Under the pieces are notes generated by a model, which ran no database searches, was not told the origin of the DNA, and was given only the letters and a program-made list of their open reading frames with translations. Below, piece after piece: positions 22,106-36,616 of a stretch of DNA of 64,000 bases. Both the position numbers and the translations under genes were made by a program. Each line of letters begins with the position of its first letter. The stretch's first letter is position 1. The stretch lies in contig JAWQEG010000369.1 in NCBI GenBank assembly GCA_033782935.1, positions 2,051,501 through 2,115,500 on the forward strand. Direction: 5' to 3'. Origin of the DNA: Petrolisthes cinctipes. Its lineage: Eukaryota; Arthropoda; Malacostraca; Decapoda; Porcellanidae.

Positions 22106-22948
22106 CGATTTTTAGCATGTTTTTAGCCTATATTTTGAAAATATTCTAGCACTGTACAGATTGCTTCTGGGACCCCAAAATATTGAATTTTCGGGTGTTT
22201 TGAGCCTGAATTTGAGATATAAACGGGTACAGAAGATACATGCACATATTGACTTTGGGCACCAAAAATATAGATTTTCAGCATTTTTTGGGCCTGAATT
22301 TTGAAAATACTCTAACACGGAGTAGGCATGTACAGATCGCTTCTGGGACCCCAAAATATCGAATTTTCAGGTGTTTAGGGCCAGAATTTGAGATATAAAC
22401 GGGTACAGAAGATACATGCACATATTGACTTTGGGCATCTAAAATATCGATTTTCAGCATGTTTTGGGCCTGTATTTTGAAAATACTCTAACACTGAGTA
22501 GGCATGTACAGATTGCTTCTGGGACCCCAAAATATTGAATTTTCGGGTGTTTTTAGCCTGAATTTGAGATATAAACGGGTACAGAAGATACATGCACATA
22601 TTGACTTTGGGCATCTAAAATATCGATTTTCAGCATGTTTTGGGCCTGTATTTTGAAAATACTCTAACACTGAGTAGGCATGTACAGATTGCTTCTGGGA
22701 CCCCAAAATATTGAATTTTCGGGAGTTTTGAGCCTGAATTTGAGATATAAACGGGTACTGAAGATGCATGCACATATCGACTTATGTGCACCTAAAAGAT
22801 CGATTTTCAGTATGTTTTGAGCATGTATTTTGAAAATACTCTAACACGGAGTAGGCATGTACAGATCGCTTCTGGGACCCCTACATATCGAATTTTCGGG
22901 TGTTTTGGGACTGAATTTGAGATATCGACTTTTTGGCACCTAAAAGAT
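22106..22948 (+). repeat. Pentamer unit, 843 bases
   Basis: Monomer starts 22106, 22272, 22448, 22624 and 22801, sizes 166+176+176+177+148. Two consecutive 176-base monomers end gggcatctaaaatat, so a monomer was added by duplication. Confidence 0.87.
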
Positions 22949-24932
22949 CGATTTTTAGCATGTTTTTAGCCTATATTTTGAAAATATTCTAGCACTGTAC
23001 AGATTGCTTCTTGGACCCCAAAATATTGAATTTTCGGGTGTTTTGAGCCTGAATTTGAGATATAAGCGGGTACAGAAGATACATGCACATATTGACTTTG
23101 GGCACCAAAAATATCGATTTTCAGCATGTTTTGGGCCTGAATTTTGAAAATACTCTAACACGGAGTAGGCATGTACAGATCGCTTCTGGGACCCCAAAAT
23201 ATCGAATTTTCGGGTGTTTAGGGTCAGAATTTGAGATATAAACGTGTACAGAAGATGCATGCACATATCGACTTTTGGGCACCTAAAAGATCGATTTTCA
23301 GTATGTTTTTGGCCTGTATTTTGAAAATACTCTAACACGGAGTAGGCATGTCCAGATACCTTCTGGGACCTCTAAATATCGAATTTTCGGGTGTTTTGGG
23401 ACTGAATTTGATATATCGATTTTTTGGCACCTAAAATGTCGATTTTTAGCATGTTTTTAGCCTATATTTTGAAAATATTCTAGCACTGTGTAGGCATGTA
23501 CAGATTGCTTCTGGGACCCCAAAATATTGAATTTGCGGGTGTTTTGAGCCTGAATTTGAGATATAAACGGGTACAGAAGATACATGCACATATTGACTTT
23601 GGGCTTCTAAAATATCGATTTTCAGCATGTTTTGGGCCTGTATTTTGAAAATACTCTAACACTGAGTAGGCATGTACAGATTGCTTCTGGGACCCCAAAA
23701 TATTGAATTTTCGGGTGTTTTGAGCCTGAATTTGAGATATAAACGGGTACTGAAGATGCATGCACATATCGACTTTTGTGCACCTAAAAGATCGATTTTC
23801 AGTATGTTTTGAGCATGTATTTTGAAAATACTCTAACACGGAGTAAGCATGTACAGATCGCTTCTGGGACCCCTAAATATCGAATTTTCGGGTGTTTTGG
23901 GACTGAATTTGAGATATCGACTTTTTGGCACCTGAAAGATCGATTTTTAGCATGTTTTTAGCCTATATTTTGAAAATATTCTAGCACTGTACAGATTGCT
24001 TCTGGGACCCCAAAATATTGAATTTTCGGGTGTTTTGAGCCTGAATTTGAGATATAAACGGGTACAGAAGATACATGCACATATTGACTTTGGGCATCAA
24101 AAATATCGATTTTCAGCATGTTTTGGGCCTGAATTTTGAAAATACTCTAACACTGAGTAGGCATGTACAGATCGCTTCTGGGACCCCAAAATATCGAATT
24201 TTAGGGTGTTTAGGGCCAGAATTTGAGATATAAACGGGTACAGAAGATGCATGCACATATCGACTTTTGGGCACCTAAGAGATCGATTTTCAGTATGTTT
24301 TTGGCATGTATTTTGAAAATACTCTAACACGGAGTAGGCATGTACAGATACCTTCTGGGACCTCTAAATATCGAATTTTCGGGTGTTTTGGGACTGAATT
24401 TGATATATCGACTTTTTGGCACCTAAAAGATCGATTTTTAGCATGTTTTTAGCCTATATTTTGAAAATATTCTAGCACTGAGTAGGCATGTACAGATTGC
24501 TTCTGGGACCCCAAAATATTGAATTTTCGGGTGTTTTGAGCCTGAATTTGAGATATAAACGGGTACAGAAGATACATGCACATATTGACTTTGGGCACCA
24601 AAAATATCGATTTTCAGCATGTTTTGGGCCTGAATTTTGAAAATACTCTAACACGGAGTAGGCATGTACAGATCGCTTCTGGGACCCCAAAATATCGAAT
24701 TTTCGGGTGTTTAGGGCCAGAATTTGAGATATAAACGGGTACAGAAGATGCATGCACATATCGACTTTTGGGCACCTAAAAGATCGATTTTCAGTATGTT
24801 TTTGGCCTGTATTTTGAAAATACTCTAACACGGAGTAGGCATGTACAGATACCTTCTGGGACCTCTAAATATCGAATTTTCGTGTGTTTTGGGACTGAAT
24901 TTGAGATATCGATATTTTGGCACCTAAAATAT
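22949..24932 (+). repeat. Four trimers (491, 501, 491, 501)
   Basis: Unit starts 22949, 23440, 23941 and 24432. Regular alternation of the two lengths, mostly type II then type I. Confidence 0.89.
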
Positions 24933-25609
24933 CGATTTTTAGCATGTTTTTAGCCTATATTTTGAAAATATTCTAGCACTGAGTAGGCATGTACAGATTG
25001 CTTCTGGGACCCTAAAATATTGAATTTTCGGGTGTTTTGAGCCTAAATTTGAGATATAAACGGGTACAGAAGATACATGCACATATTGACTTTGGGCATC
25101 TAAAATATCGATTTTCAGCATGTTATGGGCCTGTATTTTGAAAATACTCTAACACTGAGTAGGCATATACAGATTGCTTCTGGGACCCCAAAATATTGAA
25201 TTTTCGGGTGTTTTGAGCCTGAATTTGAGATATAAACGGGTACAGAAGATTCATGCACATATTGACTTTGGGCATCTAAAATATCGATTTTCAGCATGTT
25301 TTGGGCCTGTATTTTGAAAATACTCTAACACTGAGTAGGCATGTACAGATTGCTTCTGGGACCCCAAAATATTGAATTTTCGGGTGTTTTGAGCCTGAAT
25401 TTGAGATATAAACGGGTACTGAAGATGCATGCACATATCGACTTATGTGCACCTAAAAGATCGATTTTCAGTATGTTTTGAGCATGTATTTTGAAAATAC
25501 TCTAACACGGAGTAGGCATGTACAGATCGCTTCTGGGACCTCTACATATCGAATTTTCGGGTGTTTTGGGACTGAATTTGAGATATCGACTTTTTGGCAC
25601 CTAAAAGAT
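24933..25609 (+). repeat. Tetramer unit, 677 bases
   Basis: Four monomers (176+176+177+148). The second monomer repeats the gggcatctaaaatat ending, so an extra full-length monomer is present. Confidence 0.86.
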
Positions 25610-26110
25610 CGATTTTTAGCATGTTTTTAGCCTATATTTTGAAAATATTCTAGCTCTGTGTAGGCATGTACAGATTGCTTCTGGGACCCCAAAATATTGA
25701 ATTTTCGGGTGTTTTGAGGCTGAATTTGAGATATAAACGGGTACAGAAGATACATGCACATATTGACTTTGGGCATCTAAAATATCGATTTTCAGCATGT
25801 TTTGGGCCTGAATTTTGAAAATACTCTAACACGGAGTAGGCATGTACAGATCGCTTCTGGGACCCCAAAATATCGAATTTTCGGGTGTTTAGGGCCAGAA
25901 TTTGAGATATAAACAGGTACAAAAGATGCATGCACATATCGACTTTTGGGCACCTAAGAGATCGATTTTCAGTATGTTTTTGGCCTGTATTTTGAAAATA
26001 CTCTAACACGGAGTAGGCATGTACAGATACCATCTGGGACCTCTAAATATCGAATTTTCGGGTGTTTTGGGACTGAATTTGAGATATCGATTTTTTGGCA
26101 CCTAAAATGT
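25610..26110 (+). repeat. Trimer, 501 bases
   Basis: Type I opening with type II second and third monomers, a chimera of the two trimer types. Confidence 0.85.
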
Positions 26111-26787
26111 CGATTTTTAGCATGTTTTTAGCCTATATTTTGAAAATATTCTAGTACTGTGTAGGCATGTACAGATTGCTTCTGGGACCCCAAAATATTG
26201 AATTTTCGGGTGTTTTGAGCCTGAATTTGAGATATAAACGGGTACAGAAGATAAATGCACATATTGACTTTGGGCATCTAAAATATCGATTTTCAGCATG
26301 TTTTGGGCCTGTATTTTGAAAATACTCAAACACTGAGTAGGTATGTACAGATCGCTTCTGGGACCCCAAAATATTGAATTTTCGGGTGTTTTGAGCCTGA
26401 ATATGAGATATAAACGGGTACAGAAGATACATGCACATATTGACTTTGGGCACCAAAAATATCGATTTTCAGCATGTTTTGGGCCTGAATTTTGAAAATA
26501 CTCTAACACGGAGTAGGCATGTACAGATCGCTTCTGGGACCCCAAAATATCGAATTTTCGGGTGTTTAAGGCCAGAATTTGAGATATAAACGGGTACAGA
26601 AGATGCATGCACATATCGACTTTTGGGCACCTAAAAGATCGATTTTCAGTATGTTTTTGGCCTGTATTTTGAAAATACTCTAACACGGAGTAGGCATGTA
26701 CAGATACCTTCTGGGACCTCTAAATATCGAATTTTCGGGTGTTATGGGACTGAATTTGAGATATCGACTTTTTGGCACCTATAATAT
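26111..26787 (+). repeat. Tetramer unit, 677 bases
   Basis: Type I first monomer, a second monomer ending gggcaccaaaaatat, then type II E and F. It contains the longest open frame of the window, which is a repeat translation. Confidence 0.85.
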
Positions 26788-27112
26788 CGATTTTTAGCAT
26801 GTTTTTATCCTATATTTTGAAAATATTATAGCACTGTATAGGCATGTACAGATTGCTTCTGGGACCCCAAAATATTGAATTTTAGGGTGTTTTGAGCCTG
26901 AATTTGAGATATAAACGGGTACAGAAGATACATGCACATATTGACTTTGGGCATCTAAAATATCGATTTTCAGCATGTTTTGGGCCTGTATTTTGAAAAT
27001 ACTCTAACACTGAGTAGGCATGTACAGATTGCTTCTGGGACCCCAAAATATTGAATTTTCGGGTGTTTTGAGCCTGAATATTGAGATATCGACTTTTTGG
27101 CACCTAAAAGAT
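26788..27112 (+). repeat. Dimer unit, 325 bases
   Basis: First monomer at 26788. The second passes from B-like gagcctgaata directly into gagatatcgactttttggc, so here the short form arises inside a B monomer, with one extra base at the join (aatattgag). Confidence 0.83.
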
Positions 27113-28104
27113 CGATTTTTAGCATGTTTTTAGCCTATATTTTGAAAATATTCTAGCACTGAGTAGGCATGTACAGATTGCTTCTGGGACCCCAAAATAT
27201 TGAATTTTCGGGTGTTTTGAGCCTGAATTTGAGATATAAACGGGTTCAGAAGATACATGCACATATTGACTTTGGGCACCAAAAATATCGATTTTCAGCA
27301 TGTTTTGGGCCTGAATTTTGAAAATACTCTAACACGGAGTAGGCATGTACAGATCGCTTCTGGGACCCCAAAATATCGAATTTTCGGGTGTTTAGGGCCA
27401 GAATTTGAGATATAAACGGGTACAGAAGATGCATGCACATATCGACTTTTGGGCACCTAAAAGATCGATTTTCAGTATGTTTTTGGCCTGTATTTTGAAA
27501 ATACTCTAACACGGAGTAGGCATGTACAGATACCTTCTGGGACCCCTAAATATCGAATTTTCGGGTGTTTTGGGACTGAATTTGAGATATCGACTATTTG
27601 GCACCTAAAAGATCGATTTTTAGCATGTTTTTAGCCTATATTTTGAAAATATTCTAGCACTGTACAGATTGCTTCTGGGACCCCAAAATATTGAATTTTC
27701 GGGTGTTTTGAGCCTGAATTTGAGATATAAACGGGTACAGAAGATACATGCACATATTGACTTTGGGCATCTAAAATATCGATTTTCAGCATGTTTTGGG
27801 CCTGAATTTTGAAAATACTCTAACACGGAGTAGGCATGTACAGATCGCTTCTGGGACCCCAAAATATCGAATTTTCGGGTGTTTAGGGCCAGAATTTGAG
27901 ATATAAACGGGTACAGAAGATGCATGCACATATCGACTTTTGGGCACCTAAGAGATCGATTTTCAGTATGTTTTTGGCCTGTATTTTGAAAATACTCTAA
28001 CACGGAGTAGGCATGTACAGATACCTTCTGGGACCTCTAAATATCGAATTTTCGGGTGTTTTGGGACTGAATTTGAGATATCGATTTTTTGGCACCTAAA
28101 ATGT
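27113..28104 (+). repeat. Two trimers (501, 491)
   Basis: Unit starts 27113 and 27614. Both have type II second and third monomers. Confidence 0.88.
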
Positions 28105-30941
28105 CGATTTTTAGCATGTTTTTAGCCTATATTTTGAAAATATTCTAGCACTGTGTAGGCATGTACAGATTGCTTCTGGGACCCAAAAATATTGAATTTT
28201 CGGGTGTTTTGAGCCTGAATTTGAGATATAAACGTGTACAGAAGATACATGCACATATTGACTTTTGCATCTAAAATATCGATTTTCAGCATGTTTTGGG
28301 CCTGTATTTTGAAAATACTCTAACACTGAGTAGGCATGTACAGATTGCTTCTGGGACCCCAAAATATTGAATTTTCGGGTGTTTTGAGCCTGAATTTGAG
28401 ATATAAACGGGTACAGAAGATACATGCACATATTGACTTTGGGCACCAAAAATATCGATTTGCAGCATGTTTTGGGCCTGAATTTTGAAAATACTCTAAC
28501 ACGGAGTAGGCATGTACAGATCGCTTCTGGGACCCCAAAATATCGAATTTTCGGGTGTTTAGGGCCAGAATTTGAGATATAAACGGGTACAGAAGATGCA
28601 TGCACATATCGACTTTTGGGCACCTAAAAGATCGATTTTCAGTATGTTTTTGGCCTGTATTTTGAAAATACTCTAACACGGAGTAGGCATGTACAGATAC
28701 CTTCTGGGACCTCCAAATATCGAATTTTCGGGTGTTTTGGGACTGAATTTGAGATATCGATTTTTTGACACCTAAAATGTCGATTTTTAGCATGTTTTTA
28801 GCCTATATTTTGAAAATATTCTAGCACTGTACAGATTGCTTCTGGGACCCCAAAATATTGAATTTTCGGGTGTTTTGAGCCTGAATTTGAGATATAAACG
28901 GGTACTGAAGATGCATGCACATATCGACTTTTGTGCACCTAAAAGATCGATTTTCAGTATGTGTTGAGCATGTATTTTGAAAATACTCTAACACGGAGTA
29001 GGCATGTACAGATCGCTTCTGGGACCCCTAAATATCGAATTTTCGGGTGTTTTGGGACTGAATTTGAGATATCGACTTTTTGGCACCTAAAAGATCGATT
29101 TTTAGCATGTTTTTAGCCTATATTTTGAAAATATTCTAGCACTGAGTAGGCATGTACAGATTTCTTCTGGGACCCCAAAATATTGAATTTTCGGGTGTTT
29201 TGAGCCTGAATTTGAGATATAAACGGGTACAGAAGATACATGCACATATTGACTTTGAGCACCAAAAATATCGATTTTCAGCATGTTTTGGGCCTGAATT
29301 TTGAAAATACTCTAACACGGAGTAGGCATGTACAGATCGCTTCTGGGACCCCAAAATACCGAATTTTCGGGTTTTTAGGGCCAGAATTTGAGATATAAAC
29401 GGGTACAGAAGATGCATGCACATATCGACTTTTGGGCACCTAAAAGATCGATTTTCAGTATGTTTTTGGCCTGTATTTTGAAAATACTCTAACACGGAGT
29501 AGGCATGTACAGATACCTTCTGGGACCTCTAAATATCGAATTTTCGGGTGTTTAGGGCCAGAATTTGAGATATAAACGGGTACAGAAGATGCATGCACAT
29601 ATCGACTTTTGGGCACCTAAAAGATCGATTTTCAGTATGTTTTTGGCCTGTATTTTGAAAATACTCTAACACGGAGTAGGCATGTACAGATACCTTCTGG
29701 GACCTCTAAATATCGAATTTTCGGGTGTTTTGGGACTGAATTTGAGATATCGATTTTTTGACACCTAAAATGTCGATTTTTAGCATGTTTTTAGCCTATA
29801 TTTTGAAAATATTCTAGCACTGTACAGATTGCTTCTGGGACCCCAAAATATTGAATTTTCGGGTGTTTTGAGCCTGAATTTGAGATATAAACGGGTACAG
29901 AAGATACATGCACATATTGACTTTGGGCATCTAAAATATCGATTTTCAGCATGTTTTGGGCCTGTATTTTGAAAATACTCTAACACTGAGTAGGCATGTA
30001 CAGATTGCTTCTGGGACCCCAAAATATTGAATTTTCGGGTGTTTTGAGCCTGAATTTGAGATATAAACGGGTACTGAAGATGCATGCACATATCGACTTT
30101 TGTGCACCTAAAAGATCGATTTTCAGTATGTTTTGAGCATGTATTTTGAAAATACTCTAACACGGAGTAGGCATGTACAGATCGCTTCTGGGACCCCTAA
30201 ATATCGAATTTTCGGGTGTTTTGGACTGAATTTGAGATATCGACTTTTTGGCACCTAAAAGATCGATTTTTAGCATGTTTTTAGCCTATATTTTGAAAAT
30301 ATTCTAGCACTGAGTAGGTATGTTCAGATTTCTTCTGGGACCCCAAAATATTGAATTTTCGGGTGTTTTGAGCCTGAATTTGAGATATAAACGGGTACAG
30401 AAGATACATGCACATATTGACTTTGGGCACCAAAAATATCGATTTTCTGCATGTTTTGGGCCTGAATTTTGAAAATACTCTAACACGGAGTAGGCATGTA
30501 CAGATCGCTTCTGGGACCCCAAAATATCGAATTTTCGGGTGTTTAGGGCCAGAATTTGAGATATAAACGGGTACAGAAGATGCATGCACATATCGACTTT
30601 TGGGCACCTAAAAGATCGATTTTCAGTATGTTTTTGGCCTGTATTTTGAAAATACTCTAACACGGAGTAGGCATGTACAGATACCTTCTGGGACCTCTAA
30701 ATATCGAATTTTCGGGTGTTTAGGGCCAGAATTTGAGATATAAACGGGTACAGAAGATGCATGCACATATCGACTTTTGGGCACCTAAAAGATCGATTTT
30801 CAGTATGTTTTTGGCCTGTATTTTGAAAATACTCTAACACGGAGTAGGCATGTACAGATACCTTCTGGGACCTCTAAATATCGAATTTTCCGGTGTTTTG
30901 GGACTGAATTTGAGATATCGATTTTTTGACACCTAAAATGT
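28105..30941 (+). repeat. Irregular block: tetramers at 28105, 29096, 30264
   Basis: Units: tetramer 28105 (676), dimer 28781 (315), tetramer 29096 (678), trimer 29774 (490), tetramer 30264 (678). The tetramers at 29096 and 30264 share the same order, with a type II E-F pair read twice (acctctaaat joined to tttagggccag). They are therefore copies of one event, 1168 bases apart. Confidence 0.84.
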
Positions 30942-32424
30942 CGATTTTTAGCATGTTTTTAGCCTATATTTTGAAAATATTCTAGCACTGTACAGATTGC
31001 TTCTGGGACCCCAAAATATTGAATTTTCGGGTGTTTTGAGCCTGAATTTGAGATATAAACGGGTACAGAAGATACATGCACATATTGACTTTGGGCATCT
31101 AAAATATCGATTTTCAGCATGTTTTGGGCCTGTATTTTGAAAATACTCTAACACTGAGTAGGCATGTACAGATTGCTTCTGGGACCCCAAAATATTGAAT
31201 TTTCGGGTGTTTTGAGCCTGAATTTGAGATATAAACGGGTACTGAAGATGCATGCACATAGCGACTTATGTGCACCTAAAAGATCGATTTTCAGTATGTT
31301 TTGAGCATGTATTTTGAAAATACTCTAACACGGAGTAGGCATGTACAGATCGCTTCTGGGACCCCTAAATATCGAATTTTCGGGTGTTTTGGGACTGAAT
31401 TTGAGATATCGACTTTTTGGCACCTAAAAGATCGATTTTTAGCATGTTTTTAACCTATATTTTGAAAATATTCTAGCACTGTACAGATTGCTTCTGGGAC
31501 CCCAAAATATTGAATTTTCGGGTGTTTTGAGAATGAATTTGAGATATAAACGGGTACAGAAGATACATGCACATATTGACTTTGGGCATCTAAAATATCG
31601 ATTTTCAGCATGTTTTGGGCCTGTATTTTGAAAATACTCTAACACTGAGTAGGCATGTACAGATTGCTTCTGGGACCCCAAAATATTGAATTTTCGGGTG
31701 TTTTGAGCCTGAATTTGAGATATAAACGGGTACTGAAGATGCATGCACATATCGACTTTTGTGCACCTAAAAGATCGATTTTCAGTATGTTTTGAGCATG
31801 TATTTTGAAAATACTCTAACACGGACTAGGCATGTACAGATCGCTTCTGGGACCCCTAAATATCGAATTTTCGGGTGTTTTGGGACTGAATTTGAGATAT
31901 CGACTTTTTGGCACCTAAAATGTCGATTTTTAGCATGTTTTTAGCCTATATTTTGAAAATATTCTAGCACTGAGTAGGCATGTACAGATTGCTTCTGGGA
32001 CCCCAAAATATTGAATTTTCGGGTGTTTTGAGCCTGAATTTGAGATATAAACGGGTACAGAAGATACATGCACATATTGACTTTGGGCATCTAAAATATC
32101 GATTTTCAGCATGTTTTGGGCCTGTATTTTGAAAATACTCTAACACTGAGTAGGCATGTACAGATTGCTTCTGGGACCCCAAAATATTGAATTTTCAGGT
32201 GTTTTGAGCCTGAATTTGAGATATAAACGGGTACTGAAGATGCATGCACATATCGACTTATGTGCACCTAAAAGATCGATTTTCAGTATGTTTTGAGCAT
32301 GTATTTTGAAAATACTCTAACACGGAGTAGCCATGTACAGATCGCTTCTGGGACCCCTACTTATCGAATTTTCGGGTGTTTTGGGACTGAATTTGAGATA
32401 TCGACTTTTTGGCACCTAAAAGAT
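30942..32424 (+). repeat. Three trimers (491, 491, 501)
   Basis: Unit starts 30942, 31433 and 31924. All three are type I, so type alternation breaks down here. Confidence 0.88.
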
Positions 32425-33101
32425 CGATTTTTAGCATGTTTTTAGCCTATATTTTGAAAATATTCTAGCACTGGGTAGGCATGTACAGATTGCTTCTGGG
32501 ACCCCAAAATATTGAATTTTCGGGTGTTTTGAGGCTGAATTTGAGATATTAACGGGTACAGAAGATACATGCACATATTGACTTTGGGCACCAAAAATAT
32601 AGATTTTCAGCATGTTTTGGGCCTGAATTTTGAAAATACTCTTACACGGAGTAGGCATGTACAGATCGCTTCTGGGACCCCAAAATATTGAATTTTCGGG
32701 TGTTTTGAGCCTGAATTTGAGATATAAACGGGTACAGAAGATACATGCACATATTGACTTTGGGCATCTAAAATATAGATTTTTAGCATGTTTTGGGCCT
32801 GTATTTTGAAAATACTCTAACACTGAGTAGGCATGTACAGATTGCTTCTGGGACCCCAAAATATTGAATTTTCGGGTGTTTTGAGCCTGAATTTGAGATA
32901 TAAACGGGTACTGAAGATGCATGCACATATCGACTTTTGTGCACCTAAAAGATCGATTTTCAGTATGTTTTGAGCATGTATTTTGAAATTACTCTAAGAC
33001 GGAGTAGGCATCTACAGATCGCTTCTGGGACCCCTAAATATCGAATTTTCGGGTGTTTTGGGACTGAATTTGAGATATCGACTTTTTGGAACCTAAAAGA
33101 T
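32425..33101 (+). repeat. Tetramer unit, 677 bases
   Basis: Opens with the cactgggtagg variant common further right. It has two monomers where the usual atcgatttt box reads atagatttt, and ends with the ggcatctacag and ttggaacc variants seen at 10.7 and 18.3 kb. Confidence 0.85.
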
Positions 33102-33592
33102 CGATTTTTAGCATGTTTTTAGCCTATATTTTGAAAATATTCTAGCATTGTACAGATTGCTTCTGGGACCCCAAAATATTGAATTTTCGGGTGTTTTGAG
33201 CCTGAATTTGAGATATAAACGGGTACAGAAGATACATGCACATATTGACTTTGGGCACAAAAAATATCGATTTTCAGTATGTTTTGGGCCTGAATTTTGA
33301 AAATACTCTAACACGGAGTAGGCATGTACAGATCGCTTCTGGGACCCCAAAATATCGAATTTTCGGGTGTTTAGGGCCAGAATTTGAGATATAAACGGGT
33401 ACAGAAGATGCATGCACATATCGACTTTTGGGCACCTAAAAGATCGATTTTCAGTATGTTTTTGGCCTGTATTTTGAAAATACTCTAACACGGAGTAGGC
33501 ATGTACAGATACCTTCTGGGACCTCTAAATATCGAATTTTCGGGTGTTTTGGGACTGAATTTGAGATATCGGTTTTTTGGCACCTAAAATGT
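33102..33592 (+). repeat. Trimer, 491 bases
   Basis: Type II with the 10-base deletion. It resembles the trimers at 10776 and 18357, which also follow a ttggaacc unit. Confidence 0.87.
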
Positions 33593-34446
33593 CGATTTTT
33601 AGCATGTTTTTAGCCTGTATTTTGAAAATATTCTAGCACTGTGTAGGCATGTACAGATTGCTTCTGGGACACCAAAATATTGAATTTTCGGGTGTTTTGA
33701 GCCTGAATTTGAGATATAAACGGGTACAGAGGATACATGCACATATTGACTTTGGGCATCTAAAATATCGATTTTCAGCATGTTTTGGGACTGTATTTTG
33801 AAAATACTCTAACATTGAATAGGCATGTACGGATTGCTTCTGGGACCCCAAAATATCGAATTTTCGGGTGTTTTGAGCCTGAATTTGAGATATAAACGGG
33901 TACTGAAGATGCATGCACATATCGACTTTTGTGCACCTAAAAGATCGATTTTCAGTATGTTTTGAGCATGTATTTTGAAAATATTCTAGCACTGAGTAGG
34001 CATGTACAGATTGCTTCTGGGACCCCAAAATATTGAATTTTCGGGTGTTTTGAGCCTGAATTTGAGATATAAACGGGTACAGAAGATACATGCACATATT
34101 AACTTTGGGCACCAAAAATATCGATTTTCAGCATGTTTTGGGCCTGAATTTTGAAAATACTCTAACACGGAGTATGCATGTACAGATCGCTTCTGGGACC
34201 CCAAAATATCGAATTTTCGGGTGTTTAGGGCCAGAATTTGAGATATAAACGGGTACAGAAGATGCATGCACATATCGACTTTTGGGCACCTAAAAGATCG
34301 ATTTTCAGTATGTTTTTGGCCTGTATTTTGAAAATACTCTAACACGGAGTAGGCATGTACAGATACCTTCTGGGACCTCTAAATATCGAATTTTCGGGTG
34401 TTTTGGGACGGAATTTGATATATCGGTTTTTTGGCACCTAAAATGT
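33593..34446 (+). repeat. Pentamer unit, 854 bases
   Basis: Monomer starts 33593, 33769, 33946, 34122 and 34299. The third is chimeric: it starts like C (gttttgagcatgtattttg) and changes near 33980 to first-monomer sequence (aatattctagcactgag). Confidence 0.87.
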
Positions 34447-35939
34447 CGATTTTTAGCATGTTTTTAGCCTGTATTTTGAAAATATTCTAGCACTGTGTAG
34501 GCATGTACAGATTGCTTCTGGGACCCCAAAATATTGAATTTTCGGGTGTTTTGAGCCTGAATTTGAGATATAAACGGGTACAGAAGATACATGCACATAT
34601 TGACTTTGGGCATCTAAAATATCGATTTTCAGCATGTTTTGGGCCTGTATTTTGAAAATACTCTAACACTGAGTAGGCATGTACAGATTGCTTCTGGGAC
34701 CCCAAAATATTGAATTTTCGGGTGTTTTGAGCCTGAATTTGAGATATAAATGGGTACTGAAGATGCATGCACATATCGACTCATGTGCACCTAAAAGATC
34801 GATTTTCAGTATGTTTTGAGCATGTATTTTGAAAATACTCTAACACGGAGTAGGCATGTACAGATCGCTTCTGGGACCCCTAAATATCGAATTTTCGGGT
34901 GTTTTGGGACTGAATTTGAGATATCGACTTTTTGGCACTTAAAAGATCGATTTTTAGCATGTTTTTAGCCTATATTTTGAAAATATTCTAGCACTGTACA
35001 GATTGCTTCTGGGACCCCAAAATATTGAATTTTCAGGTGTTTTGAGCCTGAATTTGAGATATAAACGGGTACAGAAGATACATGCACATATTGACTTTGG
35101 GCATCTAAAATATCGATTTTCAGCATGTTTTGGGCCTGTATTTTGAAAATACTCTAACACTGAGTAGGCATGTACAGATCGCTTCTGGGACCACAAAAAA
35201 AAGAATTTTCGGATGTTTAAGGCCAGAATTTGAGATATAAACGGGTACAGAAGATGCATGCACATATCGACTTTTGGGTACCTAAGAGATCGATTTTCAG
35301 TATGTTTTTGGCCTGTATTTTGAAAATACTCTAACACGGAGTAGGCATGTACAGATACCTTCTGGGACCTCTAAATATCGTATTTTCGGGTGTTTTGGGA
35401 CTGAATTTGAGATATCGATTTTCTGGCACCTAAAATGTCGATTTTTAGCATGTTTTTAGCCTATATTTTGAAAATATTCTAGCACTGTGTAGGCATGTAC
35501 AGATTGCTTCTGGGACCCCAAAATATTGAATTTTCGGGTGTTTTGAGCCTGAATTTGAGATATAAACGGGTACAGAAGATACATGCACATATTGACTTTG
35601 GGCACCAAAAATATCGATTTTCAGCATGTTTTGGGCCTGAATTTTGAAAATACTCTAACACTGAGTAGGCATGTACAGATCGCTTCTGGGACCCCAAAAT
35701 ATCGAATTTTCGGGTGTTTAGGGCCAGAATTTGAGATATAAACGGGTACAGAAGATGCATGCACATATCGACTTTTGGGCACCTAAAAGATCGATTTTCA
35801 GTATGTTTTTGGCCTGTATTTTGAAAATACTCTAACACGGAGTAGGCATGTACAGATACCTTCTGGGACCTCTAAATATCAATTTATCGGGTGTTTTGGG
35901 ACTGAATTTGAGATATCGATTTTTTGGCACCTAAAATGT
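34447..35939 (+). repeat. Three trimers (501, 491, 501)
   Basis: Unit starts 34447, 34948 and 35439. The middle unit carries the A-run variant ccacaaaaaaaagaa at 35191-35205, shared with 39.3 and 39.8 kb. Confidence 0.88.
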
Positions 35940-36616
35940 CGATTTTTAGCATGTTTTTAGCCTATATTTTGAAAATATTCTAGCACTGTGTAGGCATGTA
36001 CAGATTGCTTCTGGGACCCCAAAATATTGAATTTTCGGGTGTTTTGAGCCTGAATTTGAGATATAAACGGGTACAGAAGATACATGCACATATTGACTTT
36101 GGGCATCTAAAATATCGATTTTCAGCATGTTTTGGGCCTGTATTTTGAAAATACTCTAACACTGAGTAGGCATGTACAGATTGCTTCTGGGACCCCAAAA
36201 TATTGAATTTTCGGGTGTTTTGAGCCTGAATTTGAGATATAAACGGGTACAGAAGATACATGCACATATTGACTTTGGGCATCTAAAATATCGATTTTCA
36301 GCATGTTTTGGGCCTGTATTTTGAAAATAGTCTAAGACTGAGTAGGTATGTACAGATTGCTTCTGGGACTCCAAAATATTGAATTTTCGGGTGTTTTGAG
36401 CCTGAATTTGAGATATAAACGGGTACTGAAGATGCATGCACATATCGACTTTTGTGCACCTAATAGATCGATTTTCAGTATGTTTTGAGCATGTATTTTG
36501 AAAATACTCTAATACGGAGTAGGCATGTACAGATCGCTTCTGGGACCCCTAAATATCGAATTTTCGGGTGTTTTGGGACTGAATTTGAGATATCGACTTT
36601 TTGGCACCAAAAAGAT
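35940..36616 (+). repeat. Tetramer unit, 677 bases
   Basis: Type I trimer with an additional gggcatctaaaatat-ending monomer, like 24933. Confidence 0.86.

Noticed and set aside
26117..26686. Long minus-strand open frame (189 codons) and many 119-157 codon frames
   Set aside because: They translate the satellite itself, shift frame between monomers, recur with the repeat and have no promoter, unique domain or codon signal. Several overlapping frames of the same DNA are equally open. The cause is a T/A-rich repeat with few in-frame stops on that strand.
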